The position numbers and the translations under genes were made by a program. A DNA stretch of 60,269 nt from Legionellales bacterium (GTDB lineage: Bacteria; Pseudomonadota; Gammaproteobacteria; Legionellales; Legionellaceae): assembly GCA_020050595.1 (NCBI GenBank), contig JAGVKL010000059.1, positions 1 through 60,269 of the forward strand, in the 5' to 3' direction. This document shows positions 51,492-60,269 of this stretch, one piece after another; positions within the stretch are counted from its first letter, which is position 1, and every line of letters begins with the position of its first letter. Under the pieces are notes generated by a model that was not told the origin of the DNA, did no database searches, and saw only the letters and a list, made by a program, of their open reading frames with translations.

Positions 51492-52511
51492 TTAAAACAA
51501 ATCTTCTTGGCTTAATCCTACCCCTTCTAATAAGCTACGCAGGGATTTTAAGGCTTCTACTTGGATTTGTCTGACGCGCTCGCGGGTTAAATTAATCTCT
51601 TTTCCTACTTCTTCAAGTGTAGCTTTTTCAAAACCACGCAGCCCGAAGCGTCTTGCAATAACTTCTTGTTGATTGTCCGTTAATTTATCCAATAGCGACT
51701 CAATATGCGCACGTAAATTTTCATCGGTAAGGAGCTCAGCAGGATTGACGCAATTCTCATCAGCTAGAGTATCCAATAGCGATTTATTCTCGTCAAAGCC
51801 TATGGGCGTATCGACAGACGCTACTTTGTCATTTAGACCCAATAGTTTTTGTACGTCTTCCAAAGGCTTATCAACCATTTCTGCTATTTCTTCCGCAGAA
51901 GGCTCATGATCCAATTTTTGCGTTAGCTGGCGAGCTGCACGCAAATAAACATTCAACTCTTTTACCACATGGATAGGCAATCGGATGGTGCGCGTTTGAT
52001 TCATAATGGCACGCTCAATGGTTTGGCGAATCCACCATGTGGCATAAGTAGAAAAACGAAATCCACGCGTGGGATCAAATTTTTCTACAGCCTTCATCAG
52101 CCCTAAATTACCTTCCTCGATGAGATCAAGCAGTGGCAATCCACGGTTTAAATAACGCCGCGATATCTTTACCACTAAGCGTAAATTCGATTCAATCATT
52201 TTTTTTCGAGCTGCTTCATTACCCTTTAAGGCCAATTTTGAATAATGAACTTCCTCTTCAGCGCTTAAAAGGGGTGAGAATCCAATCTCACTTAAATAAA
52301 TTTGCGTGGCATCCATGACTCTCGCCATGTTTTTACCACTTTGATAAGAAGGAAAAGCAACTTCATCACCAAAATCAGGCTCAGCATCTTCTTCTATAGC
52401 CGCTAAATCGGAGCTTTCAGCATCTAGTAAATCGTCCTCCCCGGGCTCGCTCACTTCGTTAAGCGCTTCTGGCTCTACTTTATCGTCAACTGGCTCATCT
52501 TTTGGGCACAT
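51492..52511 (-). CDS. rpoS: RNA polymerase sigma factor RpoS
   Basis: Stationary-phase sigma factor of 339 residues. Region 1.2 is [20 protein letters not shown]. Region 2 contains [39 protein letters not shown] and [17 protein letters not shown]. Region 4 ends with [20 protein letters not shown]. The acidic N-terminal extension (about 60 residues) is longer than in E. coli. AGGTGAAAC precedes the ATG. It follows nlpD after 63 bases, and in related species rpoS is transcribed mainly from inside nlpD. In intracellular pathogens of this order it controls the transition to the transmissive form. Confidence 0.97.
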   Translation of the reverse strand: MCPKDEPVDDKVEPEALNEVSEPGEDDLLDAESSDLAAIEEDAEPDFGDEVAFPSYQSGKNMARVMDATQIYLSEIGFSPLLSAEEEVHYSKLALKGNEAARKKMIESNLRLVVKISRRYLNRGLPLLDLIEEGNLGLMKAVEKFDPTRGFRFSTYATWWIRQTIERAIMNQTRTIRLPIHVVKELNVYLRAARQLTQKLDHEPSAEEIAEMVDKPLEDVQKLLGLNDKVASVDTPIGFDENKSLLDTLADENCVNPAELLTDENLRAHIESLLDKLTDNQQEVIARRFGLRGFEKATLEEVGKEINLTRERVRQIQVEALKSLRSLLEGVGLSQEDLF

Positions 52512-52574
52512 TGTTTCACCTGTTATGTTGAATAGATTTCGATACTCTATTTTGGTAATAACAATAGACTGTCG

Positions 52575-53285
52575 TCAACTATTTTGTAAATAATTCAATG
52601 GATTAACCGGCTTACCTGCTTTTCTGATTTCAAAATGCACACCAAAAAAACGCCGATCGACGACACCAATCTCAGCGATGGCTTGCCCAGCTTTAATGTG
52701 TTGCCCTTCTTTTACAAGATTTTTGAGATTATTGCCATAAGCGGTTAAATAGTGGTGATCATGTTTAATAATAATTAAATTTCCATAACCTTTCAGCCCA
52801 TTACCCGCATAGGCCACAATACCACTTCTTGCTGCATGAATTTTATCATGTTTTCTCCCCGCGATATCGATGCCTTTTTTACCTAACGAAGGCGCGTAGG
52901 TACTGGCAATACGCCCCCGAATGGGCCATTGCCAATCATGATAGGATGGTGTTGCTTCAATGATCGGGCGGCGAGCGGATGGCGTTGATCTTTTTTGAGG
53001 ATAAGCATTGCCAGTAGGTTTCAAGCGGATCACTTGGCCTACACGCAACGTATAAGGGCTATTGAGATAATTATTGATAGCCAATTGGCGATAATCTTGA
53101 TCATAGCGAAAGGCGATAGCATAAAGGGTCTCACCTCGCTCTACAGTGTGTTGTCTAGCATGACTATTGACTTCTCGCCCGCGTAGTTCGGTAACGGGTG
53201 CCAATTGCTCTCGTTCTGTGCAGGCACAAAGGCATATACAGATAATTAATAAAACCCATTTTTTGTATAAACAGTTCATTGTCAT
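52575..53285 (-). CDS. nlpD: NlpD-type lipoprotein: LysM plus degenerate M23 domain, amidase activator
   Basis: Envelope protein of 236 residues. The signal ends at the lipobox LCAC (Cys about 22). One LysM module (HTVERGETLYAIAFRYDQDY) is followed by an M23/LytM domain. The zinc-binding set is broken: KKGIDIAG replaces the HxGxD motif, YGNN replaces Y-x-H, and only GVHFEI remains of HLHFE. It is therefore not a peptidase but, like NlpD/EnvC, an activator of cell-separation amidases. The start is ATG 53285 or, with better GGA spacing, ATG 53279. The surE-nlpD-rpoS order is conserved, but pcm is missing. Confidence 0.93.
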   Translation of the reverse strand: MTMNCLYKKWVLLIICICLCACTEREQLAPVTELRGREVNSHARQHTVERGETLYAIAFRYDQDYRQLAINNYLNSPYTLRVGQVIRLKPTGNAYPQKRSTPSARRPIIEATPSYHDWQWPIRGRIASTYAPSLGKKGIDIAGRKHDKIHAARSGIVAYAGNGLKGYGNLIIIKHDHHYLTAYGNNLKNLVKEGQHIKAGQAIAEIGVVDRRFFGVHFEIRKAGKPVNPLNYLQNS

Positions 53286-53349
53286 TCCATATAGGCGTTA
53301 CTTCATCATTCGCTCTAAGCAGTTTGCATTAAATATCTATAATAAATGC

Positions 53350-53523
53350 TGTAGGTTGGACCTTGCCAACCCTTGAGGTATCGTCACTTTTTAAACTGTA
53401 GCCTGGTTGCTTGCAACCAGGAAAGCATGCCATAACGTGCATCAATGCTTAAAGTCCCTGGTTACAAGCAACCAGGCTACATGATTTAACAAAAAGTGAC
53501 GATACCTCAGGGCCCAACCTACA
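53350..53523. mobile_element. R2 MITE-like element, copy 3 (most complete, 174 bp)
   Basis: Outer ends TGTAGGTTGG (53350-53359) and CCAACCTACA (53514-53523) are exact inverted repeats. Inside are TTGAGGTATCGTCACTTTTT against AAAAAGTGACGATACCTCAG, then CCTGGTTGCTTGCAACCAGG and its inverted partner. It sits between surE and nlpD, where it may carry or block transcription into nlpD-rpoS. Confidence 0.78.
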
Positions 53524-53550
53524 ATCTCCTAGCTATTTAATGAGGTCTGC

Positions 53551-54303
53551 TTACCAACTAATAGTATCCGCCCAAGTAGACACTTGTTCAAATGTTTTAT
53601 AATGTGTCATATCAAGATGTAACGGTGTAATAGAGACACAATGTTGGCTAACAGCATGAAAATCAGTACCAGGCCCCGCATCGGCAGCTGCTCCTGGAGG
53701 GCCTATCCAATACATTAGTCGTCCGCGTGGATCATATTCTTTAATTAAAGACTCTGCGCTATGTCTTTTGCCTAACCGGGTTACTTCTAATCCTTTAATC
53801 TTATCCAACGGTAAATCAGGAACATTAATATTTAGGATAGTCTGTGAGGGAAATTGATTTGATTTTAGATTAGATAGCAATTGGCGCACAATAATTGCCG
53901 CCGTATCATAATGCTTTATATTTTCACCCACCATAGAAACCGCTATAGCAGGAAGGCCAAGATAACGCCCCTCCATCGCGGCAGCAACCGTTCCCGAATA
54001 AATAATATCATCACCGAGGTTAGCACCATCATTAATGCCTGATATAACCACATCCGCAATAGGATCAAAAAAACCTGTGAGCGCTAAATGCACACAATCA
54101 GTTGGCGTACCTTCTACACTGTAGTGACCATTATCTAATTGTTTGACTCGCAAGGGGCGAGACAATGTTAATGAATTGCTAGCACCACTACGATTTCGAT
54201 CTGGGGCCATGACATGAATCTCTCCTATTGTGGTTAATTCATTGACTAAAGCGCGAATCCCTGGGGCTGATACACCATCATCATTGCTAATTAGAAGTCT
54301 CAT
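53551..54303 (-). CDS. surE: 5'/3'-nucleotidase SurE
   Basis: Metal-dependent nucleotide phosphatase of 250 residues needed in stationary phase. The metal-binding start is MRLLISNDDGVSAPGIRAL, followed by GASNSLT, VISGINDGANLGDD and YSGTVAAAMEGRYLG. It is one base from the upstream small gene's stop. In the usual surE-pcm-nlpD-rpoS cluster pcm follows; here the R2 element occupies that place. Confidence 0.96.
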   Translation of the reverse strand: MRLLISNDDGVSAPGIRALVNELTTIGEIHVMAPDRNRSGASNSLTLSRPLRVKQLDNGHYSVEGTPTDCVHLALTGFFDPIADVVISGINDGANLGDDIIYSGTVAAAMEGRYLGLPAIAVSMVGENIKHYDTAAIIVRQLLSNLKSNQFPSQTILNINVPDLPLDKIKGLEVTRLGKRHSAESLIKEYDPRGRLMYWIGPPGAAADAGPGTDFHAVSQHCVSITPLHLDMTHYKTFEQVSTWADTISW

Positions 54304-54304
54304 T

Positions 54305-54649
54305 TTATCCCTTTGGTGATTCCAACCATTTCACAATAGCAAGGCGCTCTCTTAAATCACGCTTATTGGTTTCAGCATTTTTATTATCTTGCTTCGCTAT
54401 CGCTTCTTGAAGTGCGAGAATTTCTTTGCCATATTCCTGGGGATTTAACCGTAATTGATAGGCTAACTTATTGACCCGTAGTGCAATGACTTTTAATTGG
54501 TCGCAACTCACATCACGGGGTTGTTTTTGCGGGCATGCCGCAATAGCTTTTTGTAAAGCATCTGGGTGTAAATTATAATAACGCTCTGTATGCGCCATAC
54601 TTATCAGAGCTATTAAAGATAACATCAATCCAATACCATATTTAATCAT
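54305..54649 (-). CDS. Small periplasmic protein, function unknown
   Basis: Protein of 114 residues with a signal peptide (GIGLMLSLIALISMAHTE, cleavage near SMA). The mature part is helical with two cysteines (AACPQKQPRDVSCDQLK) that could form one disulfide, then a charged helix ending in LESPKG. I recall similar short exported proteins next to surE in Legionella-like genomes, but no function. It is probably transcribed with surE, from which it is separated by one base. Confidence 0.75.
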   Translation of the reverse strand: MIKYGIGLMLSLIALISMAHTERYYNLHPDALQKAIAACPQKQPRDVSCDQLKVIALRVNKLAYQLRLNPQEYGKEILALQEAIAKQDNKNAETNKRDLRERLAIVKWLESPKG

Positions 54650-54712
54650 TGTTGAACCCCTTATTAATGTAATTTTTGATCGTATTTAACGTGCCGTACT
54701 CATCCCATTTCA

Positions 54713-56581
54713 CTACGCTGCATCCTCTGTTGCCAAATCAAAACTGGACTCTGGTACTAAGCTTTTCAATAAGACCAATAGCTCATCATTTTGATAGGTA
54801 TTGCACGCTGCATGTAACATTCTAAACGTCCGATTTAATTCGTCCCAATTAAGTTCGCGAAATTGGGCTTTTAAAAGTTTTTCATGATCGGTATGAGCTA
54901 ATTGCTCGGAAACATGGAAAAGCTCTTCAAATAATTTTTCGCCTGGTCTTAACCCTATATATTCAATAGGTATTTCTTTCCCAGGCTCTTTTCCTGCTAA
55001 ACGGATCATTTGCTCCGCTAAATAATTAATTTTAACAGGCTCCCCCATATCCAATACAAAAATTTCTCCACCTGTACCATTAGCCATAGCCTGTAAAATC
55101 AATTGACAGGCTTCCGATATGGTCATGAAATAACGCTGCATCTCAGGATGGGTAACCGTCAAAGGCCCGCCTTTCTTTAGCTGTTTATAAAATAAAGGCA
55201 CCACACTACCCACCGAGCCTAAAACATTACCAAAACGTACGGTTATGAATTGGGTAGCAACACGAGCATTTAAATTTTGACAATAAATTTCTGCAATACG
55301 TTTTGTAGTCCCCATAATATTGGTTGGATTAACGGCTTTATCGGTCGAAATAAGAATAAATTTTTCAGCACCCACCGCCACACTTGCCTCTGCAATAATT
55401 TGCGTACCAAAAACATTATTATGCACCGCTACTCGTATTTGATTTTCAAGCATGGGTACATGCTTATACGCTGCTGCATGGAAAATAATTTCCGGAGTAA
55501 GGCGTTGAAACAAATGCTCTACCGCTACTTGATCCACCACATTAATTAAGGCTATCTCTATAGGTATATCAGGAAATGCTTCTTTTAGCTCAAGATCAAC
55601 TTTGTATAAATTAAACTCACTATTATCAAGTACTATTAATTTAGCAGGGTTCAAGGCTAAAATTTGACGGCATAACTCCGAGCCGATTGACCCTCCTCCG
55701 CCGGTCACTAATACGCGTTTTTCTTTAATGCAAGCTGCAATTTTATCCCACGTTAATTCCACTTGATCTCGACCCAACAAGTCCTCGATATGCACTTCGC
55801 GTAAAGCATTCACTTCTACGCGGCCTGCTGCCAAAGCAGGGATACTGGGTAATGTACGAAACGGTATTTTACAAAGTTCGCATTGATTAACGATATGTCT
55901 CATTTCCGCTGAACGAGCGGAAGGAATAGCAATGAAAATTAAATCGATCTCATAATCTTTTACAAGCCCTGCCAATTCATCAACGGTCCCAATCACTCTT
56001 ACCCCATGAACCTCAAGACCGCGTTTACCCCGGTTATCATCAATTAAACCTACAGGTAAATAAGAGCGAGTCCGTTTCAAATCTCGAATCAAACTTTCAC
56101 CCGCTTGCCCTGCTCCGATAATTAATACTCGTTGTATTTCATTCGCTTCTTCCCGAGTTTGTCTATCCCAGTAATAACGCAAAACCAGCCGTCCGCTACA
56201 TAATAGAGTACCCACTAACATGCAATACAAGGGCAAAATAACATTGGGAATCCCTTGTAATAAGGAAGCAAACGATAAAATGGGAACGACTAAAATAGTT
56301 GCACATATAACCGCTTGCAATATGCGAGTAACATCATTTAAAGAAGAAAAACGCCACAACCCACGGTACACTTTAAAATGATAATAACAAGCGGTTTGCA
56401 CAATCATTAAAATGGATAAGGCCGATAAAGAATCGGGCGTTATCACTTGTTGCGGGAAAGATTGCATATTGTACTCAAGCCAAAACGCAAGATACCAGGC
56501 AAGAGGAATTGCTAATACATCAAAGCTTAAGACTGGCAATTTCAGATATATTTTTTTCAACGACAGCGACCTTCTTTCCAT
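54713..56581 (-). CDS. Nucleotide-sugar 4,6-dehydratase/epimerase, membrane-anchored WbpM/CapD/PglF type
   Basis: Surface-polysaccharide enzyme of 622 residues from ATG 56581; an in-frame TTG at 56587 is the alternative. Four N-terminal membrane helices are followed by a CoA-binding-like Rossmann domain (VLIIGAGQAGESLIRDL) and the catalytic SDR domain (VLVTGGGGSIGSELCRQI, FHAAAYKHVPMLE). The catalytic motif is ISTDKAVNPTNIMGTTKR, with Met in the place of the usual SDR tyrosine (MGTTK), the hallmark of WbpM-like UDP-GlcNAc 4,6-dehydratases. It probably starts synthesis of a 6-deoxy sugar such as QuiNAc or FucNAc for O-antigen or glycans. Confidence 0.92.
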   Translation of the reverse strand: MERRSLSLKKIYLKLPVLSFDVLAIPLAWYLAFWLEYNMQSFPQQVITPDSLSALSILMIVQTACYYHFKVYRGLWRFSSLNDVTRILQAVICATILVVPILSFASLLQGIPNVILPLYCMLVGTLLCSGRLVLRYYWDRQTREEANEIQRVLIIGAGQAGESLIRDLKRTRSYLPVGLIDDNRGKRGLEVHGVRVIGTVDELAGLVKDYEIDLIFIAIPSARSAEMRHIVNQCELCKIPFRTLPSIPALAAGRVEVNALREVHIEDLLGRDQVELTWDKIAACIKEKRVLVTGGGGSIGSELCRQILALNPAKLIVLDNSEFNLYKVDLELKEAFPDIPIEIALINVVDQVAVEHLFQRLTPEIIFHAAAYKHVPMLENQIRVAVHNNVFGTQIIAEASVAVGAEKFILISTDKAVNPTNIMGTTKRIAEIYCQNLNARVATQFITVRFGNVLGSVGSVVPLFYKQLKKGGPLTVTHPEMQRYFMTISEACQLILQAMANGTGGEIFVLDMGEPVKINYLAEQMIRLAGKEPGKEIPIEYIGLRPGEKLFEELFHVSEQLAHTDHEKLLKAQFRELNWDELNRTFRMLHAACNTYQNDELLVLLKSLVPESSFDLATEDAA

Positions 56582-56661
56582 AATCAATCTATCCGTAGCA
56601 ATTTTAGAATAACCTTCTCTACCCGCATCTTACCAGCTTTCCTGCCATTTGCTAAAAAATT

Positions 56662-58206
56662 TTAACAACCTTTAAAAATTTCGTAACGATACGATGAATG
56701 GGGGTTATTACTGCTGAATTGGGTTTGCAGGCAATAACCCGATCCATTGCTAAATTTCTGAGCCAAACAAGCATCTGCTGGTGTGTAAATGACTTTTCCC
56801 TGTTCAATTAATGCGGTTAAAATTACCACATCTGGTTTATTTGCTATCACTTCCTCGCATAGCCGCTGATACATTATCTTGCGTGGCGGTTTACTCATGT
56901 CTTTATTATTTAAGCAATAAGAGTCAATAAATTGATAGGACGTTTTATAGGGAATCAGGCCGCTATCGGCCAGTACAACCTGGCTTTCGGGTACAACGTG
57001 TTCTTTTAACCAAGTAATCACCTCTTGGCGCAGCCTTTCCCCTTTTAAAGGATTAACAACATAGGCTCGGTACCCTGATAAAGTCAGCATGGGGATAAAA
57101 AAAACGATCACTAAAAAGCTTCCTATAAATAGTGCAAAATGCACTACAGCCTCTTCTTGCAAAAAATAGTTTAAAAGCCTATTCATGCCTTGCAAAGCTA
57201 GCGGCAGCATGAATACAAACGCCGGTAAAAACAAGCGATTACTAAAGGCAACGACTGGATCGGCTCCTATAAGTAAAAAAAGATATAAAACACTGGGTAA
57301 AAATAAAAAATAGTAGCGCCTATCTTTCTGTAAGAATGCTGGCAACGCAAGAAGGAAAAAAGGCCAAACCAATTGTATATAATTTTTATCCAGCATAACG
57401 GAGGAAAAACTCGTTAATCCTTTGCAATAAACTGGGTTAGGAAAAAATTGTCCGAAATAATGCCATCGCCATAAAAAATAAGGCACAAAACCAAGCGCAA
57501 ATGTGCCTGTAAATAACGTTATACTGTAAAGCCGCTCTCGATGACGCGCGTTTTTTCCGATGCCTGATCTCAAGAACGGCTTTCTAATAAATGATGAATT
57601 AAAAAATAATAAAAAAGTAAACAAAAGCACAAAAACAGGCGCCTCTGGCCGTGTCATGCTTGCAAAAATCATAAAAATACCTGCAAGGACGAACGACCAG
57701 GGTCTTATACTCTTTTTGGGATGCGGGCATAAAGAATAGCCTAAACCATAGAAAATAAAAAAAATGCTGCTAGCAAGAAGCGCTTGATAAACGGTTGTCT
57801 CTAAGCCACTCACCGACCACAAAATTTCTCCTTTATAAGCGAGTAACCAACAGCAAGGAATGAAGGCAAGAGGCGTTCTAAACCAAAAACGGCTAATAAA
57901 AAAGATAGCCATGCAAGTGCCAAAAAGGCCTACAATACCCGCTGTTTTGAGGGCTAAAACAGGATCCATACCCAAAGATAGCGAAAGACGCCCAAGCACC
58001 ACAAAACTAAAATTTGAGAAACCTTCTACCGGGGGCATGCCTTGATTCCATACGAGCCCATAACCTGCCCACCAATGATTGGCATAACGCAGAGAGATAT
58101 ACATATCATCAATAGTAAAAGGCCAAATAGCATATAGCTGTAAAATAAATAAATAGAAAAAAATCAGAAGAAAAAAAACATTAAATACTCGCTGATTTAT
58201 TTTCAT
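56662..58206 (-). CDS. Polytopic membrane protein, putative GT-C type glycosyltransferase
   Basis: Protein of 514 residues with about eleven hydrophobic segments. The first periplasmic loop holds WPFTIDDMYISLRYANHW and GYGLVWNQGMPPVEGFSNF, a DD motif and loop typical of GT-C enzymes that use lipid-linked sugars (Asp-Asp as the catalytic or metal site). The C-terminal part is a periplasmic domain with cysteines (DACLAQKFSNGSGYCLQTQF). It lies 80 bases upstream of the dehydratase gene on the same strand, which supports a role in glycan assembly. Substrate unknown. It has no close relative that I can name. Confidence 0.75.
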   Translation of the reverse strand: MKINQRVFNVFFLLIFFYLFILQLYAIWPFTIDDMYISLRYANHWWAGYGLVWNQGMPPVEGFSNFSFVVLGRLSLSLGMDPVLALKTAGIVGLFGTCMAIFFISRFWFRTPLAFIPCCWLLAYKGEILWSVSGLETTVYQALLASSIFFIFYGLGYSLCPHPKKSIRPWSFVLAGIFMIFASMTRPEAPVFVLLFTFLLFFNSSFIRKPFLRSGIGKNARHRERLYSITLFTGTFALGFVPYFLWRWHYFGQFFPNPVYCKGLTSFSSVMLDKNYIQLVWPFFLLALPAFLQKDRRYYFLFLPSVLYLFLLIGADPVVAFSNRLFLPAFVFMLPLALQGMNRLLNYFLQEEAVVHFALFIGSFLVIVFFIPMLTLSGYRAYVVNPLKGERLRQEVITWLKEHVVPESQVVLADSGLIPYKTSYQFIDSYCLNNKDMSKPPRKIMYQRLCEEVIANKPDVVILTALIEQGKVIYTPADACLAQKFSNGSGYCLQTQFSSNNPHSSYRYEIFKGC

Positions 58207-58294
58207 TAGACCTCTTTGACAACGGTTAGCTAGTAAATCTTAAACTATACCTTCCAACGACGCAGTAGGACAACAAAAATAGCCTGTTCAAAAA

Positions 58295-58323
58295 TTGCAT
58301 TTTAAAGTCATTTTGTTTATAAT
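58295..58323 (+). promoter_or_regulatory. Sigma70-type promoter of the LRR gene
   Basis: TTGCAT (58295-58300), a 17-base spacer and a perfect TATAAT (58318-58323) lie 31 bases before the ATG at 58355. No good Shine-Dalgarno follows. Confidence 0.65.
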
Positions 58324-58354
58324 TAGAACTAATAAAAGCCAACTAAATAATTCT

Positions 58355-60269
58355 ATGCCTTATCCCATAAAAGCCTTCCGCCGCACAAAAACATCCAGCA
58401 ACAGGCAGCACAAATCTCACCCACCAGGATTACCTGACCCAGAACGTTTGATTCGAAGCCTGCCTTATTGGGTTAATCCTCTTCCACTCAAGCAAGAAAA
58501 AAATAAAACCTTGATTCTTGCAGATTGGACGGCACCCTGCTGGACTAAGAAAAAAAGAGGTGAGGTCATAAAAGCGCTAGCAACACTCATGACTCCAGGG
58601 GAAAATGGCTTGAGTGAAGCATTTGATATTTATATGTGGCAATCAGGGGAGCTAGTGAAACTGACTCCTGCTAATTTAGCTTGTTTACTGGATAATCACC
58701 ACCTTTACTCTGAGATTAGCTATGAGAATATTTCCAGGCTAACCCAGGCCAAGCTTAAGCTAGCACGTGATGATATACATATTCTCACTAGTTACTGGAT
58801 AAACCATATTTTAAGCAAAGAGGAGGAAATTAAGCCCCATAGCTTAAGCTTGGCTGATGTTCATGCCTTCCTAACGCCAGAAGATGACCATGCTCGTGAT
58901 CTAGCTTGGTTATTTAATCGTTTTTCCTATTATACTGATGATGAGGAGGAGGAAGCGGGTATCAGAACAATACCCTCATGTATGTTAGAGGAAAGGCCTG
59001 TTGAGGAAGCAGGTATCAGAACAATACCCTCATGTATATTAGAGGAAAGGCCTGTTATTGAAGAAATAATTGCCGATTATTTTGCGCCAGATTCAGGTAG
59101 AATTTTACACCTATTGCGCAAAAAAATTACTTCTTTTGCCTTGGTGCAAGGGAAATTTGTCCGTGCAAAAATCACATCCGCTCAAGCTTATAATTTATTG
59201 GCGGGAGTAGCTGTTTCCATAAATCCATTCATAACCTTGAGTAGTACCAGTCAGCTCTCAACGCTTCATCAACTATCTATGGACTGTGATACACTTTCAA
59301 GTGATAACATAGGAACAATACTCACTCCAATTACAAGCCTTGAGACCTTAGATTTAAGTAATATCAGCAAAATAAGCCTACCTGAAAATAATTTTCCAGC
59401 ACTTGAAAATTTAAGCCTAAAAGGAACATTATCATCTATCCATTTACAGTCGTTGCTTAAAACCGCCCCTGATCTTAAACAGCTTGAGTTAACTACCTGT
59501 CCAAATTTAACAGAAACACTAACACTACCCGAACGAAGCTTCGATAAACTTAGAAAAATAACCCTATCCAAAAGCAATATATCCCTTTTAAACTTACAAA
59601 CCTTGCTGAAAGCCGCTCCTAATCTCAAAAAAATTAAGTTAAGCGACTGTAAAAATTTAACTGGTACACTTATACTCGCTGGGCAATCTTTTGAAAAACT
59701 TGAATACTTAAGTATATCCGACAGTAATATATCCATTTTAACCCTACAAACCTTGCTGAAAGCCGCTCCTAATCTTAAAAGTATTAATTTAGAGAACTGT
59801 AAAAATTTAACCGGCACCCTCTTGCTCGCAGGGCAATCTTTTGAAAAAATTGAACACTTAAGTATATCCGGCAGTACTATATCCCTCTTAACTCTACAAA
59901 CCTTGCTTAAAGCAGCTCCTCATCTTAAAAGTATTGGTTTACGGGGCTGTGAAAATTTAACCGGCACCCTCTTGCTCGCAGGGCAATCTTTTGAAAAACT
60001 TGAACACTTAAGTATATCCGGCAGTACTATATCCCTCTCAACTCTACAAACCTTGCTGAAAGCAGCTCCTCATCTTAAAAGTATTGATTTACGGGACTGT
60101 AAAAATTTAACCGGCACCCTCTTGCTCACAGGGCAATCTTTTGAAAAACTTGAGCACTTAAGTATATCCGGCAGTACTATATCCCTCTCAACTCTACAAA
60201 CCTTGCTGAAAGCAGCTCCTAATCTTAAAAGTATTGATTTACGGGACTGTAAAAATTTAACCGGCACCC
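58355..60269 (+). CDS. Leucine-rich-repeat protein, putative effector (C-terminus cut by window edge)
   Basis: The frame opens at ATG 58355 and stays open to the right edge, 638 codons. There is no signal peptide or membrane segment; the first 25 residues are basic (FRRTKTSSNRQHKSHPPG). Residues about 40-300 are a non-repetitive helical region, which includes a duplicated 18-residue block. From about residue 305 the protein consists of leucine-rich repeats: pairs such as LQTLLKAAPNLKSIDLRDC and SFEKLEHLSISGSTISL, with the consensus LxxLxLxxC and a period of 50 residues per pair. LRR proteins of this cytoplasmic type are frequent among Legionellales effectors, so secretion to a host is possible but not shown. 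The true C-terminus lies outside the window. Confidence 0.88.
   Translation, partial: MPYPIKAFRRTKTSSNRQHKSHPPGLPDPERLIRSLPYWVNPLPLKQEKNKTLILADWTAPCWTKKKRGEVIKALATLMTPGENGLSEAFDIYMWQSGELVKLTPANLACLLDNHHLYSEISYENISRLTQAKLKLARDDIHILTSYWINHILSKEEEIKPHSLSLADVHAFLTPEDDHARDLAWLFNRFSYYTDDEEEEAGIRTIPSCMLEERPVEEAGIRTIPSCILEERPVIEEIIADYFAPDSGRILHLLRKKITSFALVQGKFVRAKITSAQAYNLLAGVAVSINPFITLSSTSQLSTLHQLSMDCDTLSSDNIGTILTPITSLETLDLSNISKISLPENNFPALENLSLKGTLSSIHLQSLLKTAPDLKQLELTTCPNLTETLTLPERSFDKLRKITLSKSNISLLNLQTLLKAAPNLKKIKLSDCKNLTGTLILAGQSFEKLEYLSISDSNISILTLQTLLKAAPNLKSINLENCKNLTGTLLLAGQSFEKIEHLSISGSTISLLTLQTLLKAAPHLKSIGLRGCENLTGTLLLAGQSFEKLEHLSISGSTISLSTLQTLLKAAPHLKSIDLRDCKNLTGTLLLTGQSFEKLEHLSISGSTISLSTLQTLLKAAPNLKSIDLRDCKNLTGT
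58952..59059 (+). repeat. 54-bp tandem duplication inside the LRR gene
   Basis: The block beginning GAAGC(G/A)GGTATC starts at 58952 and 59006. The two copies are nearly identical and encode EEAGIRTIPSC(M/I)LEERPV twice, in frame. Confidence 0.85.
59594..60269 (+). repeat. 150-bp tandem repeats encoding paired leucine-rich repeats
   Basis: The marker CTACAAACCTTGCT recurs at 59744, 59894, 60044 and 60194, exactly 150 bases apart, with an older copy about 150 bases before (TTACAAACCTTGCTG at 59594). Later copies are almost identical at the DNA level, so the array expanded recently and continues past the window edge. Confidence 0.88.

Noticed and set aside
52575-53285. Active M23 endopeptidase
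   Set aside because: The zinc ligands HxGxD and the middle histidine are replaced, so an activator role like NlpD is more likely.
59269-60267. Minus-strand open frames of 182 and 65 codons
   Set aside because: Their repetitive sequence is just the antisense of the LRR array.

Overview
The window looks like a chromosomal segment of an AT-rich gammaproteobacterium, most probably of the order Legionellales (Legionella/Coxiella-like). The evidence is the housekeeping gene set and gene order (rpoS-nlpD-surE, pilMNOQ-aroK-aroB-damX, mreBCD, clpS-clpA, yebC-ruvC-ruvA). These sit beside very large effector-like proteins (a SecA-type motor protein of 1784 residues, an Ala/Pro-rich coiled-coil protein of at least 941 residues, and a leucine-rich-repeat protein) and small Cys-rich exported proteins of a kind common in amoeba-associated bacteria. 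The genus cannot be fixed from the sequence alone. No tRNA, rRNA, CRISPR array, intact insertion sequence or phage was seen.

Layout, left to right. 1-2823: one huge minus-strand reading frame that runs off the left edge, starting with an Ala/Pro minisatellite region. 3228-3821: duplicated-domain Cys-rich exported protein. 4145-12128: dnaE behind a three-gene oligopeptide-type ABC transporter unit whose second gene carries an in-frame amber codon and which has no ATPase gene. 12340-14358: ligA. 14704-20058: giant SecA-like protein; then rmuC, a repeat cluster and a small Cys-rich protein. 22136-25511: clpS-clpA-glycosyltransferase. 25667-31729: icd, a flavin monooxygenase, and mreBCD with a lipoprotein hydrolase. 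32011-33225: uspA family and pnuC. 33179-39906: pilM-pilN-pilO-pilQ-aroK-aroB-damX, in which the pilQ product appears to be a PilP-PilQ fusion. 40341-47861: folD, rlmJ, gloB, mltD, yciB and a QseBC/PmrAB-type two-component system. 47891-49706: yebC-ruvC-ruvA. 49895-51139: hmgA. 51492-54649: rpoS, nlpD, surE and a small periplasmic protein. 54713-58206: two surface-polysaccharide genes. 58355-60269: start of a leucine-rich-repeat protein that runs off the right edge.

Several short repeat families are scattered between genes. R1 is a palindrome of about 50 bp with a TATACCCAAGAAACTTC arm (three loci). R2 is a MITE-like element of about 100-175 bp built around CCTGGTTGCTTGCAACCAGG (four loci). 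R3 is a TA-flanked element with TAGGGTCTGTTGAC ends (two loci, one of them invaded by R2). There is also a C-rich palindrome cluster upstream of the transporter genes. One R3 copy supplies the stop codon of a lipoprotein gene.

Best candidates for new biology: the PilP-PilQ fusion, which would lipid-anchor a secretin to the inner membrane; the SecA-motor giant protein; and the two edge-truncated, recently expanded repeat proteins.
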